Shown here piece by piece: positions 10,003 through 17,879 of a stretch of 64,000 nucleotides of DNA. This stretch comes from RGIG8775 sp045128735 (lineage in GTDB: Bacteria; Bacillota; Clostridia; Oscillospirales; CAG-272). The notes under the pieces were generated by a model. That model was not told the origin of the DNA, did not search any database, and saw only the letters and a list, made by a program, of their open reading frames with translations. Location: NCBI GenBank assembly GCA_045128735.1, contig JBGVRT010000005.1:10758-74757 (forward strand). Reading direction: 5' to 3'. Position numbers and translations under genes: made by a program. Position 1 is the first letter of the stretch. Each line of letters begins with the position of its first letter.

Positions 10003-10527
10003 ATGAAAACCAGAGAACAAATTTATAGCGGAGAGGCAGCCTCGCTGCTTCGGGATATCACCACCTATCATTGTGTTGGTGGCAAACAGCTTGCAAGATT
10101 ATACCGAGGCAAAGACAACAAGGTGGAGAATCTTCTTCGCCATCTTGTGAAGCAAGGACGTATATTCTATGACGCCGAAAATGACATCTACTGCGACAAC
10201 CGAGAGATGCAGGTCGATACGGAAATGCTCACAGCATTGTGGGTGCTTGCGGACTTTGGCGACAAGCTGGAGTATCACAGTGCGGATACCTTTCCCACCA
10301 AGATCGTATTCTTTGCGGATGGCGAGGTCTATGAAATTATTTGCCTCTCTGCCGACAAAGAAGCAGTTATCCTTTACAGCCTTTCTACCCGCAAGGAAGG
10401 ACAAAACGGCAAGCTGATCGTCATCGTTGATGATGCGGATGCAATCGAAAATATCACCCTTGAGGACGCGGTTTTCTGTACGGTAAATCCCCACGATGGC
10501 TCGGTACAGTATTACAAAAAAGAATGA
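10003..10527 (+). CDS. DUF5697-like conjugation accessory protein
   Basis: A 174-residue soluble protein beginning MKTREQIYSGEAASLLRDIT, with a winged-helix-like N-terminus (LLRHLVKQGRIFYD) and an acidic alpha/beta C-terminal half. The start and spacing resemble the DUF5697 family found between virB4 and virD4 in Firmicutes elements. AAGGAG at 9988-9993 favours ATG 10003 over TTG 9997. Function is unknown; the N-terminal wing could bind DNA. Confidence 0.6.
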   Translation: MKTREQIYSGEAASLLRDITTYHCVGGKQLARLYRGKDNKVENLLRHLVKQGRIFYDAENDIYCDNREMQVDTEMLTALWVLADFGDKLEYHSADTFPTKIVFFADGEVYEIICLSADKEAVILYSLSTRKEGQNGKLIVIVDDADAIENITLEDAVFCTVNPHDGSVQYYKKE

Positions 10528-10539
10528 ACAGGAGGTACT

Positions 10540-11202
10540 ATGAACAAAAAAATCATCAATCAACGCTCGGAAGAAATACTCAGAGAAATCGAAAAACTCA
10601 CATCAACAATTCGTGCGATGGAACGGTGTGATGTGGAAAACAATCTTGAAAATTTTGAGTTGTTATCCACGGATGCTGCGCTCAGAGCCGAGCTGATAAC
10701 CTGCCGTTTGCGGCATTTGGTATATAGCTCTACGAGCGTAAAAAAGCAAGAGTATTTGGCTTCGGCGGGCGTTGTCCAAGGCATTGAGATTTTCTGTGAA
10801 AATGACATTTTAGAGATCACCTTGCCTTGTTTACTTCCCAAGCGAAAGCAAAAACAAAGCACGGAGTTTCTTATAGATCCCATTTATTTTACTCTTTGCG
10901 GATATGCAGATAAGCACACTCTTCCTCGTTTCAAGGAATGTGTTGTTTGCTTTTCTCACGTGTATAACAAGGAGCTTCCTACAAGACGGATCCGAGACTA
11001 CGATAACCTTGAGCTCAAGCAGTTCTTGGATGTGATCGGAACTTTTGTGATGGAGGACGATAGCGGTCTTTTGTGTGATGCCTACAACACCACAGAGCTT
11101 GGCGAGAAGGATTGCACCCGTATCACGATCATGGACAAAAACCGCTTCGACGAATGGTTAAAAGAACGAAAAAACAGTCTGAAAACCATATCGGATTTTT
11201 AA
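10540..11202 (+). CDS. DUF6100-like hypothetical protein
   Basis: A 220-residue soluble protein with an N-terminal helical region and a mixed alpha/beta body; AGGAGG precedes the start. It belongs to the run of accessory genes between virB4 and virD4. It resembles a family of conserved proteins seen in this position in Clostridia elements, but no catalytic motif is visible and the function is unknown. Confidence 0.55.
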   Translation: MNKKIINQRSEEILREIEKLTSTIRAMERCDVENNLENFELLSTDAALRAELITCRLRHLVYSSTSVKKQEYLASAGVVQGIEIFCENDILEITLPCLLPKRKQKQSTEFLIDPIYFTLCGYADKHTLPRFKECVVCFSHVYNKELPTRRIRDYDNLELKQFLDVIGTFVMEDDSGLLCDAYNTTELGEKDCTRITIMDKNRFDEWLKERKNSLKTISDF

Positions 11203-11342
11203 TGCTTTTTCAAAAAATTTGTCCTACATCGTAAAAATCCGCAAAAACCCTTATAACACAAGGATTCTTGTCACATTAAGATATCGTAATAATACCGAGT
11301 CTCTGTGTTGCTCGGTAAACTTTCCACGAAAGAAGGTGTCGT

Positions 11343-12476
11343 ATGTCACACCCCGTCAAACTCCCCGACAAACGGACAATGGCTTATGAACTGCTCCAGC
11401 TTATAGCCATTTTAGGTGAACTTCCAAGCCATCAACTCACACGTCTGCCGGGTGGAGACAGATACAAAGAACGGCTGCTTACCGATCTGAAAAAGCAGAA
11501 GCTTATCCGTACATACTACCGTGATGAGATGCGCGGACATAGGCTGACGGCAAAAGCAAAAGCACTTTTGCTTGCGGACAATCCTTCCCGTTTTTCTTCT
11601 TGTCTTGCCAAGTATGCAGATACCAATCACGTACAAAGCGAGCCCCTCCGACGTGAACGGTTATGGCGAATAGCCGAAGCAACCGTCACGATGAAAAATG
11701 CTGATATATCTGTGTTTCCCGACGAACACCCGAGAGCATTCTTGAGAGATTTGGACGTTGCTGACGAAATCGAAATATCGTCCTTTTATCCATCAAGAGA
11801 GGTCACTGCCTATGGCAATGAATTTGTAAGAGCCAAAGGCGCACGATTTATCGGCGTCCTACTAACGGATACGCGAGCTTACATCGCGTATAACTTGGGA
11901 GATTCCCTTATGAAATGGGCATACAAAAGCGAGATGAGAACCAAAGCACAGGTCAGCGACATTCTATGCCGCGAACGCTTTCCCAATCAGTATACTCCCG
12001 ATGACGTGCGCGGAATGATATTCGCAAACAAAATGGATCTTGCCTATGAAATACTATCCAATTCCGGTAACAAGCAGTATTTCATTTTGGATGGAAGCTA
12101 TGAGAATTTTTACTATGTTACCAACGACCAAAAAGGCGAGCTTCTTTTGAGATTTCTATGTGATGCAGAGCTGCGAGAGGAACTCGACGAGCTTGTGATA
12201 GGACATCTTGATCCACCAAATAATCGACTACTGTTTGAACACGATGCTCTTTTAGAGGACGGTACGCCGGTCCTTCTTGCGTATGATTGCGACCTCAGAC
12301 GAATCAGCAAGTTTACGTCTATGCTCAACCTACAAGAAAGACACGGAGTGCTTATGTGCTTTGATTATCAAGCGGATACGCTTGGCAGATTTTGCGGGGA
12401 GCGTGTTACGTTAAAAACCATTGACTACGAAAAAGTGAAAAGGAGGTTTTTCGAAAATAAACAAGAAACTGATTAA
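11343..12476 (+). CDS. winged-helix protein, possible replication-relaxation/transfer regulator
   Basis: A 377-residue protein whose first 80 residues form a likely winged helix (YELLQLIAILGELPSHQL...LLTDLKKQKLIRTYYRDEMRGHRLTAKAKAL), followed by an alpha/beta domain. The N-terminus is like that of replication-relaxation or MarR-type DNA-binding proteins often coded next to virD4. The 140 bases before it contain an imperfect hairpin (TACCGAG/CTCGGTA). Its 3' end overlaps the probable start of virD4 by about 20 bases, implying coupling. Function inferred. Confidence 0.6.
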   Translation: MSHPVKLPDKRTMAYELLQLIAILGELPSHQLTRLPGGDRYKERLLTDLKKQKLIRTYYRDEMRGHRLTAKAKALLLADNPSRFSSCLAKYADTNHVQSEPLRRERLWRIAEATVTMKNADISVFPDEHPRAFLRDLDVADEIEISSFYPSREVTAYGNEFVRAKGARFIGVLLTDTRAYIAYNLGDSLMKWAYKSEMRTKAQVSDILCRERFPNQYTPDDVRGMIFANKMDLAYEILSNSGNKQYFILDGSYENFYYVTNDQKGELLLRFLCDAELREELDELVIGHLDPPNNRLLFEHDALLEDGTPVLLAYDCDLRRISKFTSMLNLQERHGVLMCFDYQADTLGRFCGERVTLKTIDYEKVKRRFFENKQETD

Positions 12477-14298
12477 AATACTGTGCGTAGGACCGCCATT
12501 GTTATTTGCCTTGCTCTATGGCGGTGGATATATAGCGCAGTTTATCCGTAACTATACCGAATGGCAAAATTCGGGAGCCGTTATGGGAGACGGCACCTCT
12601 CCGCAAATGCCAACATTCGCTATCGGCGAGTGCTTTCGAGCTATGTTTACAATGCCGTATGGAATCATCGGTATTGCGATATGTGTGCTTGTGCTTGGAC
12701 TTCTCGTATTTATGGTTATGCGAATGGGCTTTGGCGACAAGGGAGAATACGACAGGAACCGAAATCTCATTTACTCCAACAAAGGTACTTACGGTACGGC
12801 GGGCTTTATGCCCGAAAAAGAAATAGCCGAGGTGCTTGATGTTGTGGGCGACGTGCGAAAGCACACGGGCACGATTCTCGGAAAGTTAAACGGCAAAGCA
12901 ATTTGTGTTCCGAAGGAAACAAGATTAAATGCCAATATTGCCGTTTACGGAGCCAGCGGCTCAATGAAAACAAGAGCGTTTTGCATCAACCGCATTTTGC
13001 AAAGTGCGGCACGCGGAGAGTCGCTTATCATAACAGATCCCAAGTCAGAGCTATACGAGAAAACAAGCGAGTATCTACGGTCGAAGGGATACGTGGTTAA
13101 GGTATTTAACTTGGTATCACCCGAAAGCTCCGACTCTTGGAACTGTTTATGCGAGATCGAGGGAGACGAGCTTATGGCGCAGCTATTTTGCGATGTCATT
13201 ATCAAGAACACGGGCTCGGAGCGTGGCGATCATTTTTGGGACAACGCAGAAATGAATTTGCTCAAGGCGTTGGTTCTCTACGTGGAACAGGGCTATCCTT
13301 CCGATAGGAAGAATATTGGCGAGGTATACAGACTTTTGACGTTAAATTCAGAAAATGAACTTAACACCTTGTTTGACAAGCTGCCCATTTCGCACCCTGC
13401 AAAAGCGCCTTATGTAATTTTCAAGCAAGCATCCGAAACGGTGAGGACGGGCGTTATCATTGGACTTGGCTCACGCCTTCAGGTATTTCAGAACAGCAAA
13501 GTCAAGAGCATAACAGCCTATGACGAGATCGACCTTGAGCTGCCGGGAAAGCAACCGTGTGCATACTACTGCATCACAAGCGATCAGGACAGCACCTTTG
13601 ACTTCTTATCCTCGCTCTTTTTATCCTTTGTATTCATCAAGCTTGTAAGGTACGCAGATAAAAACTGCGAAGGCGGTAAGCTTCCCGTTCCCGTTCACGT
13701 GCTTGGAGAGGAATTGACCGCTTGCGGTGTCATTCCCGACCTCAGCCGAAAAATATCGGTAATCAGGTCCCGTAATATTTCTATGTCCTGCGTATTTCAG
13801 AATCTTGCAGGACTTCAAAACCGCTATCCGTACAACCAATGGCAAGAAATACTCGGCAATTCAGATATTCAGCTTTTCCTCGGATGTGTGGATGAGCTGA
13901 CCGCAAAATATATCAGCGACCGAGCCGGTGAGGTTTCTATCGCTGTTACGAGCAAGGCAAAGCAGCTTGGTACTTGGCGCGTCAGCGACTATACACCGGA
14001 ATATAGGGAGACAAGCGGCGTCGGAAAGCGAAAGCTGCTCACGATGGACGAAGTTTTGCGCCTTCCCATCAACCAAGCATTGATCATCATTCGAGGAAGA
14101 AAGGTACTCCAAGTAGATAAATACGATTACACCTGCCACCCCGAAGCAGACAAATTGGTTATGTGTAAGGCATCCGAACACATACCCGAATGGGTCAAGC
14201 GTCCTAAACCCACAGAACAAGAAGCACCGGAACAGCCACCCAAAAAGGAAAAGAAAAAAGTAGTCCCGACCGGTAAGGACTCGGTAATGTCAGATTAA
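12457..14298 (+). CDS. VirD4/TraG-family type IV coupling protein
   Basis: About 613 residues. Two N-terminal membrane segments, then a P-loop ATPase with variant Walker A GASGSMKT near residue 165 and a later Walker B region GEELTACGVIPDL, where the usual LDEF is replaced by GEEL (Asp to Glu). It would recruit the relaxosome to the channel. Start: no ATG lies near AGGAGG (12441-12446). Reading back in frame gives ATA AAC AAG AAA CTG at 12457, matching the MxNKKLxK start usual for this family; the next ordinary codon is TTG 12499, with no ribosome binding site and inside the first membrane helix. I therefore place the start at 12457, with doubt. Confidence 0.88.
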   Translation: MNKKLIKILCVGPPLLFALLYGGGYIAQFIRNYTEWQNSGAVMGDGTSPQMPTFAIGECFRAMFTMPYGIIGIAICVLVLGLLVFMVMRMGFGDKGEYDRNRNLIYSNKGTYGTAGFMPEKEIAEVLDVVGDVRKHTGTILGKLNGKAICVPKETRLNANIAVYGASGSMKTRAFCINRILQSAARGESLIITDPKSELYEKTSEYLRSKGYVVKVFNLVSPESSDSWNCLCEIEGDELMAQLFCDVIIKNTGSERGDHFWDNAEMNLLKALVLYVEQGYPSDRKNIGEVYRLLTLNSENELNTLFDKLPISHPAKAPYVIFKQASETVRTGVIIGLGSRLQVFQNSKVKSITAYDEIDLELPGKQPCAYYCITSDQDSTFDFLSSLFLSFVFIKLVRYADKNCEGGKLPVPVHVLGEELTACGVIPDLSRKISVIRSRNISMSCVFQNLAGLQNRYPYNQWQEILGNSDIQLFLGCVDELTAKYISDRAGEVSIAVTSKAKQLGTWRVSDYTPEYRETSGVGKRKLLTMDEVLRLPINQALIIIRGRKVLQVDKYDYTCHPEADKLVMCKASEHIPEWVKRPKPTEQEAPEQPPKKEKKKVVPTGKDSVMSD

Positions 14299-14321
14299 AA
14301 TCAAGAAGGAGGTATTTTACA

Positions 14322-15491
14322 ATGACAAAAAAGAAAACCGAAGAAACTATGATTTCAAGCGAAGCCGTTGAGAACAACACGGAAATGGAGGAGATTATTG
14401 ATGTATCCGAAGAAAAGACCGTATCCGCTGATGAAAGCACGGCTGCACTTGAAGAACCCGTTGCACCCAAAAAGAAGCGTGCAACAAAAAAGAAGATCGA
14501 GGCAGAGGCAGCGGAGGTCCCCGAAGTATCTGAAGCCGAAGTGGAAGAAGAACCGACACCCAAAAGAAAGCGTGTGCCAAAGGAGGCGCCTATCTTAACA
14601 ATTGACGTGGACGGTGATGTGGAAACGGAGGAACAGCTTGCTGAAATAGCTTGGCATGAGATTCGCAACGCCTACCGTACACGAAGGATCCTGACAGGTA
14701 TGCTCGGCGGTATTGAGCAGACCGACAACGGAAAGACAGTAGCTATTGTTGAATACAAGGGCTACCGTATCATTATTCCTCTAAGAGAAATGGTGGTCAA
14801 CTTCCCGAATAACGTATCGGGAGACGACTACAAGGATCTTGTTGTGCGACACCACAAGCTTGTAAGCAATATGCTCGGCGCTGAAATCGATTTTCTTGTA
14901 AAAGGAATCGACTCCAAGACACGAAGCGTTGTGGCAAGCCGCCGCGAAGCTATGCTCAAGAAGCGTCAAACCTTTTATATGGAAACAGACAATAGCGGTA
15001 CATATAAAATTTATGACGGCCGCATTGTCCAGGCGCGCGTTATTGCGGTTGCCGAAAAAGCGATTCGCATTGAGGCGTTCGGTGTGGAATGCTCCATTAT
15101 GGCGAGAGATCTCTCTTGGGATTGGATAGGCGATGCTCACGACCGCTATTCCGTAGGTGATCAAATCGTTGTCCGTGTTCTTTCGGTTAAGAGAGATAAT
15201 GTTGAGGACATCTCTATCAAAGCGGACGTAAAGAGCGTTAGCGACAATAACAGGCGAACCAACCTCAGTCAATGCCGCATCCAAAGCAAATATGCCGGTA
15301 AGGTTACTGACGTTCATAAGGGTGTTGTCTATGTCCGTCTGACAAACGGCGTGAATGCCGTTGCTCATTCGTGTTACGACAGACGAATGCCCGGCAAGAA
15401 AGATGACGTCAGCTTTGCTGTAACGCATATCGACGAGGAGAAAGGCGTTGCGGTCGGCATTATTACCCGTATTATCAAGCAGAATCTATAA
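14322..15491 (+). CDS. S1 RNA-binding-domain protein
   Basis: A 389-residue protein. Residues 1-85 are low-complexity Glu/Lys/Ala-rich; the middle is a conserved alpha/beta domain; two S1-like OB folds follow, near 230-300 (VQARVIAVAEKAIRIEAFGVECSI) and 315-385 (YAGKVTDVHKGVVYVRLTNGVNAVAH). S1 domains bind RNA or single-stranded DNA. AGGAGG precedes ATG 14322. It closes the conjugation operon and is followed by a strong terminator. A role in transfer or in control of element mRNA is possible but not shown. Confidence 0.75.
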   Translation: MTKKKTEETMISSEAVENNTEMEEIIDVSEEKTVSADESTAALEEPVAPKKKRATKKKIEAEAAEVPEVSEAEVEEEPTPKRKRVPKEAPILTIDVDGDVETEEQLAEIAWHEIRNAYRTRRILTGMLGGIEQTDNGKTVAIVEYKGYRIIIPLREMVVNFPNNVSGDDYKDLVVRHHKLVSNMLGAEIDFLVKGIDSKTRSVVASRREAMLKKRQTFYMETDNSGTYKIYDGRIVQARVIAVAEKAIRIEAFGVECSIMARDLSWDWIGDAHDRYSVGDQIVVRVLSVKRDNVEDISIKADVKSVSDNNRRTNLSQCRIQSKYAGKVTDVHKGVVYVRLTNGVNAVAHSCYDRRMPGKKDDVSFAVTHIDEEKGVAVGIITRIIKQNL

Positions 15492-15500
15492 TTAAATCTA

Positions 15501-15537
15501 TCGGAGCATTGTCTTTTAGGCAATGCTCCGATTTTTT
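15501..15537 (+). terminator. intrinsic terminator after the conjugation operon
   Basis: Hairpin CGGAGCATTG / CAATGCTCCG with a short loop, followed by ATTTTTT. It ends the S1-protein gene, 10 bases after its stop. Confidence 0.85.
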
Positions 15538-15553
15538 CACGAAAGGAGTTCAT

Positions 15554-15646
15554 ATGGCAGTACTTTGGTTTTTAATCGGTCTTTGGATTGGTGGCATTGT
15601 AGGCGTTGTCACAATGTGTATTTTCCAAGTTTCAAAGTCCAAGTAA
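15554..15646 (+). CDS. DUF3789-like 30-residue membrane protein
   Basis: A tiny gene with AAAGGAG at good spacing before ATG 15554. The product starts MAVLWFLIGLWIGGIVGVVT and ends in CIFQVSKSK: one hydrophobic helix with a short basic tail. This matches the DUF3789 family of very short membrane proteins found in Firmicutes mobile elements. It begins 17 bases after the terminator T-run. Function unknown. Confidence 0.7.
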   Translation: MAVLWFLIGLWIGGIVGVVTMCIFQVSKSK

Positions 15647-15666
15647 TCGGCAAAGGGGGATCTGAT

Positions 15667-16047
15667 TTGAAAAATAGTATAATGATAGTGAGCCCGAAAG
15701 ACGAAAGCTCTCGGGACTTCAAAAAGCAGGATATACAGGAGCTTTACTCCTTTATGACGCTTGTGCAAGGCAATCATCGCAATTGCATTTATATCAAGTG
15801 TCAACACGGTATCGAGTATATGATGGTTGCAGACCGCGATTCACGTCCCATCCTCTTCCCAATCAAAAAGTTTTATGAAATGACCGGTGTGCTCCCGCAA
15901 ACAGATGAGTTCATTGGCAGCATGAGTTACCACGCTTTTGAAGCTCTGTATGCCGGGTGGTTGAATTGGAATACAGAGTCCAAGGATGAGTGCGGAGTTT
16001 GCAGTATGTATCAAGAGCAAATAAAAAAAGTTAAAACGGAGGTGTAA
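15667..16047 (+). CDS. hypothetical protein, probable TTG start
   Basis: A 126-residue soluble protein. The run AAAGGGGG places the start at TTG 15667 (MKNSIMIVSPK); an internal ATG at 15682 is a weaker option. It has a C-terminal CGVC pair and no membrane segments. It lies 20 bases after the DUF3789 gene. I do not recognise the family. Confidence 0.55.
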   Translation: MKNSIMIVSPKDESSRDFKKQDIQELYSFMTLVQGNHRNCIYIKCQHGIEYMMVADRDSRPILFPIKKFYEMTGVLPQTDEFIGSMSYHAFEALYAGWLNWNTESKDECGVCSMYQEQIKKVKTEV

Positions 16048-16057
16048 AAAATCACAA

Positions 16058-16468
16058 ATGAAAAAGAACAACAAGAAAGTATATTGCCCTTATTGCGGAG
16101 CTGAAGCCAAGATTCGCCCTGCAAGCGTAGTCTATAAAGAAAACACTTTACATAGTGACGGCTTCTTATTCGTATGCGATAGATATCCCAAATGCGATGC
16201 TTACGTCGGCGCTCACAAGGAGTCACGAAAGCCGATGGGCACTCTTGCAAACGGGGATCTCAGAAACAAACGAATTCAAGCTCACAAGGTTTTCGACCGA
16301 ATGTGGCAAAGCGGACTTATGACCAAATGGGAGGCTTACAAATGGATGCAGGCGACGTTCTGCCTGAACGAGAGCCAAGCACATATTGCGATGTTCAGCG
16401 AATATATGTGTGATAGGCTGATCGAGGCGTGTAACGAGGTATATAAAAAGGCTTGCGCCCTTGCATAA
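16058..16468 (+). CDS. DUF3268-like zinc-finger protein
   Basis: A 136-residue protein with an N-terminal zinc ribbon (YCPYCGAEA ... FVCDRYPKCDAYVG) and a helical C-terminal region. This is the pattern of DUF3268 zinc-finger proteins common in clostridial phages and conjugative elements. GGAGGTG upstream is about 15 bases from ATG 16058, a longer spacing than usual, but no better in-frame start is seen. Likely nucleic-acid binding; exact role unknown. Confidence 0.7.
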   Translation: MKKNNKKVYCPYCGAEAKIRPASVVYKENTLHSDGFLFVCDRYPKCDAYVGAHKESRKPMGTLANGDLRNKRIQAHKVFDRMWQSGLMTKWEAYKWMQATFCLNESQAHIAMFSEYMCDRLIEACNEVYKKACALA

Positions 16469-16494
16469 AGAAAAAATGAAAACAATTGAAGAAT

Positions 16495-16523
16495 TTGATA
16501 CCTCTTGATGCTATTTATATAGT
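16495..16523 (+). promoter_or_regulatory. putative sigma-A promoter
   Basis: TTGATA and TATAGT separated by 17 bases, ending 40 bases before the gene at 16564. Confidence 0.45.
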
Positions 16524-16563
16524 GAGAGGAGAAAATAATAATTAAAGAAAAGGAAACAAAACA

Positions 16564-17256
16564 ATGATGAAAAAACTTTATACCGCAACAGGAATTTTGA
16601 AACAGAAGCATGGTTCGGGCGGCAGGACCTATCCATACGTTTCTCTTGGAAATCAAGAGTACGTTTTGAATATGCAGGAAATGGTTCTTTGGACCATTCT
16701 TAATTGGCGCATTCTTTCGGAGGATGAAATCAAAGCGCTGTATGATAAGAAAACCAAAGAACTCGGGATTGATTATCACCGAAGCGTAGAAGCTTGCCAA
16801 TACTACTTGGTGCAGCGCGGTCTTATTGCAGAAGGCTGTGGTGAGACGGGTGCAGATGCACTTTATGATCTTATTTCCTCGCTTTACGTTGTGCCGATCT
16901 CCGAGAATATTTTTCTCCGGTTCTTTTCCTTTATCAAGCTTACCTTCATAAAGGGTGTTCCTTTCTCTGTTACCCGAAAGATCTTATTTAGTGATAAGCG
17001 CAGCGAAGGCGAGAAAAAGGTAATGCGACTTGCAAAGCAAGCAAGGTTTTCAACTGCGGAGATCATCAAGTGTGTTGAGAAAAACAAAATCAATTTTGCA
17101 AATGATGAGGAAATCCTTGACACGATCTATGATGATGAAGATACGACCAGTGATAACATTGCCTATGCGGTAAGGAGCTTATCTGCTTGCCGTCCCGTTC
17201 TGACCGATGTAGCCAATCTATATCTGAGGCAGAACATCGTGTTTGAGAGGGCTTGA
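16564..17256 (+). CDS. hypothetical protein, possible helical regulator
   Basis: A 230-residue soluble protein. The N-terminal half has a helix-rich, possibly winged-helix segment (MQEMVLWTILNWRILSEDEIKALYD ... YYLVQRGLIAEG); the C-terminal half is helical. AAAGGAAA precedes an ATGATG doublet, so the start may be 16564 or 16567. It ends one base before the next gene start. No firm family assignment. Confidence 0.55.
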   Translation: MMKKLYTATGILKQKHGSGGRTYPYVSLGNQEYVLNMQEMVLWTILNWRILSEDEIKALYDKKTKELGIDYHRSVEACQYYLVQRGLIAEGCGETGADALYDLISSLYVVPISENIFLRFFSFIKLTFIKGVPFSVTRKILFSDKRSEGEKKVMRLAKQARFSTAEIIKCVEKNKINFANDEEILDTIYDDEDTTSDNIAYAVRSLSACRPVLTDVANLYLRQNIVFERA

Positions 17257-17257
17257 T

Positions 17258-17728
17258 ATGGAAAAATGGAAAGCAGCACCGGCACCTCTAAAGAAAAAGA
17301 TTCTTTTGATGGCGCTTGTTGGAGTGGGATGCTTACTTGTCGGTATCGCACTGTGTGTATTTTCAAAGGATACTATGATGTTGTTCTTAAGTCTCGGCGT
17401 ATTTGGCTTTAGCGTATATAAGGCATTTTCGATCTATCGACTTATTGCTAAAAACGAGTATGAGGTCGTAGAGGGCACTTGCGTAGGAATTGTTCCAAAA
17501 ATGCTTGGCAGATACCGCAAGATCAAGATAATGGACGACGAGGCAAACGAGTCCACGCTGCTCCTTGATAAGCAATCTAAAATCAAGATCGGCGACAGAT
17601 ATCGCTTCTATTTCAAGAAAACAACGAGAGTTACTCTCGGAAACGAGTATTTTGATACGGCACTTGCATCGGATTGTTTCCTTGGGTATGAAGCGGTAGA
17701 AGCTTTTGATTCGGAGCAAGTTGAATAA
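17258..17728 (+). CDS. two-helix membrane protein, unknown function
   Basis: A 156-residue protein with two adjacent membrane helices (about 17-63) and a C-terminal beta-rich cytoplasmic domain (VEGTCVGIVPKMLGRYRKIKIMDD). The ATG at 17258 follows the previous stop almost directly, so the two genes are coupled. Family not recognised. Confidence 0.55.
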   Translation: MEKWKAAPAPLKKKILLMALVGVGCLLVGIALCVFSKDTMMLFLSLGVFGFSVYKAFSIYRLIAKNEYEVVEGTCVGIVPKMLGRYRKIKIMDDEANESTLLLDKQSKIKIGDRYRFYFKKTTRVTLGNEYFDTALASDCFLGYEAVEAFDSEQVE

Positions 17729-17820
17729 TATCAAATTGCTTAAACAAATGACCTCAAATCACTAAAACGCACAACCTCAAATTACTAAAATAATTTACAT
17801 CAAATTACTAAAATGGTGTT
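17729..17820. repeat. four direct repeats with an exact 23-bp period (iteron-like)
   Basis: Copies start at 17729, 17752, 17775 and 17798: TATCAAATTGCTTAAA, CCTCAAATCACTAAAA, CCTCAAATTACTAAAA, CATCAAATTACTAAAA, each followed by 7 unconserved bases. The period of 23 bp (about two helical turns) places all copies on one DNA face. The last copy abuts the -35 box of the next promoter, so the array is either an operator for the ATPase gene or an iteron set. Confidence 0.8.
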
Positions 17821-17847
17821 TACAAAACGGATTTATTGTGGTATACT
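17819..17847 (+). promoter_or_regulatory. promoter of the DUF4143 ATPase gene
   Basis: TTTACA and TATACT with 17-base spacing, beginning at the end of the 23-bp repeat array and 33 bases before the gene start. Confidence 0.7.
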
Positions 17848-17879
17848 AATATCAAGAAACGTATGTGGAGGTTAATTAT

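Noticed and set aside
17729..17820. A short CRISPR array
   Set aside because: Units are 16 bp with 7-bp gaps, far below CRISPR spacer size, and no cas genes are present.
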